Of a stretch of DNA of 64,000 bases, positions 60,232-64,000 are shown in pieces. This DNA comes from an uncultured Oscillibacter sp. (GTDB lineage Bacteria > Bacillota > Clostridia > Oscillospirales > Oscillospiraceae): positions 149,138-213,137 of the forward strand of contig CAJTZI010000001.1 in assembly GCA_910584075.1 (NCBI GenBank), read 5' to 3'. The notes beneath the pieces were generated by a model. The model did no database searches. It was not told the DNA's origin and saw nothing but the letters and a program-made list of their open reading frames with translations. Positions within the stretch are counted from its first letter, which is position 1. Each line of letters starts with the position of its first letter. The translations under genes were made by a program, and so were the position numbers.

Positions 60232-61047
60232 TCATTCGAGGGCCTGGGCAACCTTGTCGAGCCAGGCGCCCTGGAAGGACTCGATGTCCCCGGCGTCCAC
60301 CAGGGCTGCCAGGGCGGGGTCGATAGGCATCTCCGCCAGCAGCTGGAGGCCGTGGCGGGCGGCGGCCTCGGCGGTTTTGCCCTCGCCGAAGAGGCGGAGC
60401 TTTTTGCCGCAGTCCGGGCAGGAGACATAGCTCATGTTCTCCACCAGGCCCACAATGGGCACCTCCATCATCTCCGCCATCTTCACGGCCTTCTCCACCA
60501 CCATGCTCACCAGCTCCTGGGGGGAGGCCACCACCAGGATGCCGTCCAGGGGGATGGACTGGAACACGGAGAGGGAGACGTCGCCGGTGCCCGGGGGCAT
60601 ATCCACAAAGAGGTAATCGCAGTTCCACAGCACATCCGTCCAGAACTGCTGCACCACGCCGGAGATGACCGGGCCCCGCCAGATAACCGGGTCCGTCTCG
60701 TTCTGGAGCAGCAGGTTGGTGGACATGACCTGGATGCCGGTACGGGTTTCCATGGGGAGGAGGCCCTCCTCACTGCCCACGGCCTGACCGTGAAGGCCGA
60801 AGGCCTTGGGGATGGAGGGGCCGGTGACGTCGGCGTCCAGGACGCCCACGGCGTGGCCCCGGCGGCGCATGGTCACCGCCAGCTGGCAGCAGGTCATGGA
60901 CTTTCCCACGCCGCCCTTTCCGGAAACGACGCCGTACACCTTGCCCACCCGGGCGGCGGGATGGTGCTCTTTCAGCAGGGACTGGGGCTCCTGCCGCTCT
61001 CCGCAGCTCTCGCCGCAGGAGGCGCAGTCATGGGTACATTCGCTCAT
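60232..61047 (-). CDS. Mrp/ApbC-family Fe-S cluster carrier ATPase
   Basis: A 271-residue deviant-Walker ATPase: YGVVSGKGGVGKSMTCCQLA, then VGVLDADVTGPSIPKAFG, VDMPPGTGDVSLSVFQ and the CxxC pair CPDCGKK that bridges an Fe-S cluster in the dimer. The N-terminal extension MSECTHDCASCGESCGE adds four cysteines and may bind a cluster or metal too. Members load Fe-S clusters into apo-proteins. It appears as a single transcription unit with its own terminator. Confidence 0.92.
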   Translation of the reverse strand: MSECTHDCASCGESCGERQEPQSLLKEHHPAARVGKVYGVVSGKGGVGKSMTCCQLAVTMRRRGHAVGVLDADVTGPSIPKAFGLHGQAVGSEEGLLPMETRTGIQVMSTNLLLQNETDPVIWRGPVISGVVQQFWTDVLWNCDYLFVDMPPGTGDVSLSVFQSIPLDGILVVASPQELVSMVVEKAVKMAEMMEVPIVGLVENMSYVSCPDCGKKLRLFGEGKTAEAAARHGLQLLAEMPIDPALAALVDAGDIESFQGAWLDKVAQALE

Positions 61048-61077
61048 GGTCTTTAATCTCCTTATTGATCAAGTTCA

Positions 61078-61130
61078 GGGCCGCCCTTTGAAAAGGGCGG
61101 CGGGGGTGTGGGGACAAAGTCCCCCGCGGG
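61078..61130. repeat. Palindromic repeat next to the Mrp gene
   Basis: GGCCGCCCTTT-GA-AAAGGGCGG (61078-61100) is followed by CGGGGGTGTGGGGACAAAGTCCCCCG, which forms a second hairpin (GGGGAC-AAA-GTCCCC). The first palindrome is the counterpart of the one at 10998-11023, with T-A pairs replaced by C-G pairs. Confidence 0.55.
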
Positions 61131-61192
61131 TTTGGGCAGAGTCCGGCATATATCAGTATGGACACTTACAGCTCCCTATGCATAATCCTATT

Positions 61193-63430
61193 CTATACCA
61201 GAGCCCCGCCCTCCGTCAACCGCTGAATGGAGACGCCGTCATCCCCGGCGAAAAATTCCGCCTCCCGGCTGTGGCAGGTGAAGAGGAGAATCTGCCGGTT
61301 CTCAGCCGCGCTCCGAAGATACCGCAGGGCGGCGGCACAGCGGGCGTTGTCAAAATTGGTCAGGGCGTCGTCCAGGACAATGGGCACCCGGGTCTCCGCC
61401 GGAAGCACCAGGTCGCAGACGGCCAGCCGCACCGCCAGGTACAGCTGGTCGGCGGCTCCGGCGGACAGCAGCGCCGCGTCCCGGCTGACGCTGTCCCCGG
61501 CGGGCTCGGCGGAGAGATGGAAGCTCCGGTCCAGGGTCACACCGGTGTAGCGTCCGTCCGTCAGCTCCCGGAAAATCTCCGCCGCACGGCGGCCCAGCTC
61601 CGGTGAAAACCGGGTCTGGAGGGCGGTGTTGGCAGAGGTCAGGGCCTCCATGGCCAGCTGGATGGCCCCGTACTCCCCCTCCAGGACCTCGATCTCCTGG
61701 CGCAGATGGGCGGCGGAGGAGCGGAGGACCACCGGGTCCCCCAGGGCGTGAAGCTGCCCCGACAGGCGGTCCGCCTCGGAGCGGGCGGCGGCCAGGGCGT
61801 TCCGGGTCTCCTCCAGACCGGCGGCGACGGCGTCCCGGTCCCGGGCGGGAGCGGGGAGGTCCTCCTCCCCGTCTCCGGGGGCGGGGGCCTGCTGGGCCAG
61901 GAGATCACAGCGGAGCCGGGCCTCCCGGGCGGCACCCACTGCCTCCGTCAGCTCCCGGCGGCGGACGGCACAGGCGCGCAGGGCGGCATCGGCGGCGGGC
62001 ACGTCGAAGGCGGCGGGGGCGAAGCGGCGGACCTCCAGCAAAATACCCTGCTCGTTGGTGGTGAGGGTGTTGTACAGGGTCTCCGCGGCGGCGGACTTGG
62101 CGCTCAGGTCCGACTGAGCCGCCTCCGCCGCCCGGCAGAGTGCGGTAAAGGATTCCAGCTCTCCCTGCCGCTGCCGGCGGACCTCGGCGGCCCGGGTCTC
62201 CCACCTCTTTTGCCTTTGGGCGGTGAGAATGCCCAGCACCAGGAGGCACAGCCCCCCCGCCCCGCAGCCGCAGCCAAGGGACAGCGGCAGGACGGCGGAC
62301 ATGGACAGGATTTGTCGGGCGAAAACAAAGAGGGCGGCCCATACGCCCAGGCCCGCGGCAAGGGCCAGCAGCGCCCCCCAGAGAGGGAGCCGGGGCCGGG
62401 GCTCCAGGCTCAGGGGAAGCCGGGCGGCCTGCTCCGGCGTGTGGCCGGCAAAGGGGCTGTCGTTTACGGCGGCCTCCGCCCGCAGCGCCTGCTTCCGGGC
62501 CTCGTCCTGCTCCTCCCGGGCCTTTTTCAGGGAGCGGCGCACGGTCTCCAGGTTGACGATAGCGCCCCGCAGGCGGCCGATGGCGTCGTTCTCCGGAATC
62601 CGCTCTTCCTCCGTTCGACGCCGCAGGTCCGCGGCCCGCTCCGCCGTCTCCCGGGCGGCGGTCTCCGCCTGGGCCTGGGCCTGGTGACGGCGGCTGGCCT
62701 CCCAGCGGTCACAGGCGGCCAGCTCCTCCTCCAGGGCGGCCTTCTCGGCCTCCAGGGCCTCCGTTCGGCCCCGGGCGGAGAACAGCTGGACTTCCAGCTC
62801 CTCCAGCTCCTCCAGCTGGCGCTCTGTCTCCCGAAGCTCCTCCTCAAGGGCGGGGAGCTGGCCGGTTTTGTTGTGCCGGCGGCGATTCAATTGTTTTTTT
62901 AATGTATCGGCGGCCTCGGAGTAGGAGGTGCCCTCCTCCCCGGAGGTGATGAGGGCGGCGATGCGCCGCTCCAGGCCCGGGTCCTGGGTAATGGCCAGTC
63001 CGGCCTGGCGGATGAAGGCGCTGCGCTCAAACACCTCCCGGCTGACACCCAGAAGGGTTTCTCCGCAGGAGGGGCCCGTCAGGCCGGGGACCGGTTCGCC
63101 GGTGCCGGCGTACACCGCCTGGAACTCCCCCATGGGGGCGGTCTGGCGCCGGGTGGAGCGGGTCAGGGTCAGCTCCCGGTCCTCGGCAAGGCAGTCCAGC
63201 CGGCCGGACATGGAGACACCGGCCCAGGGAGCGAAGCGGTTTTTGTCAGCGATGAAACCGGCTTTGTCCCGCTCCCGGCTGTTGATGCCGAAGAGCATGG
63301 CAGAGAGAAAGGCGCACCAGGTGGACTTCCCCGCCTCGTTGGGCGCCTCGATGATATTCAGGCCGTCCTGAAGCTCCAGAGACTGGTTCTGGAGCCGGCC
63401 AAAGGTGGCGGACATCTTGCGGATCAGCAA
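61193..63430 (-). CDS. SMC/SbcC-like AAA ATPase with internal membrane segments
   Basis: A 745-residue ATPase of the YhaN/RecN/SbcC kind. Walker A LNIIEAPNEAGKSTWCAFLS lies near residue 35, Walker B region RVPIVLDDALTNFDN near 690, between them coiled coils (about 190-300 and 390-540) interrupted by two hydrophobic helices (about 325-380, LPLWGALLALAAGLGVWAAL and a second one). This architecture is seen in membrane-anchored YhaN-type proteins of Clostridia, usually paired with a metallophosphoesterase nuclease. None is present beside it here. The TTG start at 63430 is chosen because GAGGAG lies 8 bases ahead. Confidence 0.85.
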   Translation of the reverse strand: MLIRKMSATFGRLQNQSLELQDGLNIIEAPNEAGKSTWCAFLSAMLFGINSRERDKAGFIADKNRFAPWAGVSMSGRLDCLAEDRELTLTRSTRRQTAPMGEFQAVYAGTGEPVPGLTGPSCGETLLGVSREVFERSAFIRQAGLAITQDPGLERRIAALITSGEEGTSYSEAADTLKKQLNRRRHNKTGQLPALEEELRETERQLEELEELEVQLFSARGRTEALEAEKAALEEELAACDRWEASRRHQAQAQAETAARETAERAADLRRRTEEERIPENDAIGRLRGAIVNLETVRRSLKKAREEQDEARKQALRAEAAVNDSPFAGHTPEQAARLPLSLEPRPRLPLWGALLALAAGLGVWAALFVFARQILSMSAVLPLSLGCGCGAGGLCLLVLGILTAQRQKRWETRAAEVRRQRQGELESFTALCRAAEAAQSDLSAKSAAAETLYNTLTTNEQGILLEVRRFAPAAFDVPAADAALRACAVRRRELTEAVGAAREARLRCDLLAQQAPAPGDGEEDLPAPARDRDAVAAGLEETRNALAAARSEADRLSGQLHALGDPVVLRSSAAHLRQEIEVLEGEYGAIQLAMEALTSANTALQTRFSPELGRRAAEIFRELTDGRYTGVTLDRSFHLSAEPAGDSVSRDAALLSAGAADQLYLAVRLAVCDLVLPAETRVPIVLDDALTNFDNARCAAALRYLRSAAENRQILLFTCHSREAEFFAGDDGVSIQRLTEGGALV

Positions 63431-63661
63431 AAAGATCACTCCTCGGAGAATATATTTTATCATGTAACACAGAATAGAACGGACAGGAAATGCCGGGGGA
63501 AATGATTGTGAAAAGTTGGGCATAGTGGTCTTGTGCAAACCATTATACCATATCATGGTTTGCTTGCACAGCCCATTTTCTGTTTTGCACAGAAGTAGTA
63601 CCAAAAATCCGGGAAAGAGCTGGGCAGGTTGAAAAAACAGGAAAAAAGAGAAGAAAATGGG

Positions 63662-63690
63662 TTGACAAACGAGGCGCGATTTGGTATTCT
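63662..63690 (+). promoter_or_regulatory. rRNA-type promoter P1
   Basis: TTGACA (63662-63667), 17 bases, TATTCT (63685-63690). Confidence 0.8.
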
Positions 63691-63763
63691 AACAAAGCTG
63701 TGAGACAGCGGAGGCGCGGGAGAGAGCTGCGAAAGAAGAGTTAAAGAAATTCGAAAAAAGCAG

Positions 63764-63792
63764 TTGACAAACGCGCGGCGAGCTGTTATAAT
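63764..63792 (+). promoter_or_regulatory. rRNA-type promoter P2
   Basis: TTGACA (63764-63769), 17 bases, TATAAT (63787-63792): a fully consensus promoter, preceded by an A-rich UP-like stretch (GAAAGAAGAGTTAAAGAAATTCGAAAAAAG, in part). Both promoters share TTGACAAACG, evidence of a duplicated element. Confidence 0.92.
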
Positions 63793-64000
63793 AGCAATGT
63801 TCCGCCGAAAGCGGCATGCACCTTGTAAATTAAACAACGTAACGAAAAGAAAGCACCAGAGTTCGTGGTTCTTATGGACCATGACGAAAAAGGGCTGAGG
63901 CTTCGGGTTGAGTCAATTACCGAAGCTGAGGCAAAAGAATGAAGCTATGGCAAATAGCTCTATGAGGGTTTGAACAATTTCGGAAGAGGTTGTTTAGATA
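63793..64000 (+). other. Untranslated leader, probably of an rRNA operon (cut by window end)
   Basis: No reading frame is convincing. GCACCTTGTAAATTAAACAA at 63819-63838 resembles the leader/antitermination stretches seen before 16S genes in Clostridia, followed by two hairpin-prone segments (GGCTTCGGGTTGAG..., GAAGCTATGGCAAATAGCTC). The 16S 5' end (AGAGTTTGATC) is not reached before 64000. An rRNA operon beyond the edge is inference. Confidence 0.6.

Noticed and set aside
63793..64000. 16S rRNA gene start
   Set aside because: The characteristic 16S 5' sequence is not present before the window ends; only the leader is seen.
1..64000. tRNA genes
   Set aside because: No cloverleaf with a T-loop GTTCRANNC and CCA-type end was recognised by eye on either strand.

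Overview
The window looks like a chromosomal origin region from a GC-rich, low-branching Gram-positive anaerobe, most likely a Clostridia/Oscillospiraceae-type bacterium. The grounds are the gene order dnaA-dnaN-yaaA-recF-remB-gyrB-gyrA with rpmH-rnpA-yidD-yidC-jag diverging from it, T-box leaders before hisS and glyS, RemB, SepF/DivIVA, a lipoteichoic-acid-synthase-type sulfatase, a mostly high-GC coding strand and consensus sigma-A promoters with 17-base spacers. The exact genus cannot be fixed from the sequence alone.

Layout. 1-19.5 kb (mostly + strand): the end of a GH13 alpha-amylase-family gene, parAB bracketed by two perfect parS sites, small membrane-anchored orphans (some broken), serS, an acyltransferase, a PilZ protein, mscL, rsmG, a MinD-like ATPase, an MgsA-like protein that lacks the catalytic residues, a T-box with hisS and aspS, a DUF1275 membrane protein, a T-box with glyS, and an LtaS-like sulfatase. 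19.6-24.7 kb (- strand): AlaX-type editing protein with a small DUF6881-like partner, a GH3 lipoprotein, and an ECF sigma/anti-sigma pair. 24.8-27.9 kb (- strand): jag-yidC-yidD-rnpA-rpmH. 28.2-39.6 kb (+ strand): dnaA, a probable oriC in the dnaA-dnaN spacer, dnaN, yaaA, recF, a repeat-rich spacer, remB, gyrB and gyrA. 39.7-42.3 kb: decayed genes, rnhA, a HAD phosphatase and a 160-bp MITE-like element. 42.3-55.8 kb (- strand): divIVA, sepF, yggS, an HlyD-like adaptor, hfq, miaA, a flavodoxin-fold reductase, mutL, two membrane proteins, mutS and miaB. 55.8-63.4 kb (- strand): a possible integration scar beside guaA, guaA, a frameshifted Ig-like gene, a lipoprotein, xpt, an Mrp ATPase and an SMC-like membrane ATPase. 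The window ends in tandem rRNA-type promoters and an rRNA-type leader, with no 16S yet.

Functionally the region joins replication initiation and chromosome segregation (dnaA/dnaN/recF/gyrase, parABS), membrane protein insertion (yidC/jag), aminoacyl-tRNA supply under T-box control, division (divIVA/sepF/MinD-like), mismatch repair and tRNA modification (mutS/mutL/miaA/miaB/hfq) and purine salvage (guaA/xpt). The most unusual observations are the MgsA-fold protein with Asp71 and His98 equivalents lost, a cluster of single-lesion pseudogenes of small anchored proteins, an XRE regulator lacking both start and stop, a TA-flanked MITE, and a family of palindromes showing compensatory base changes.
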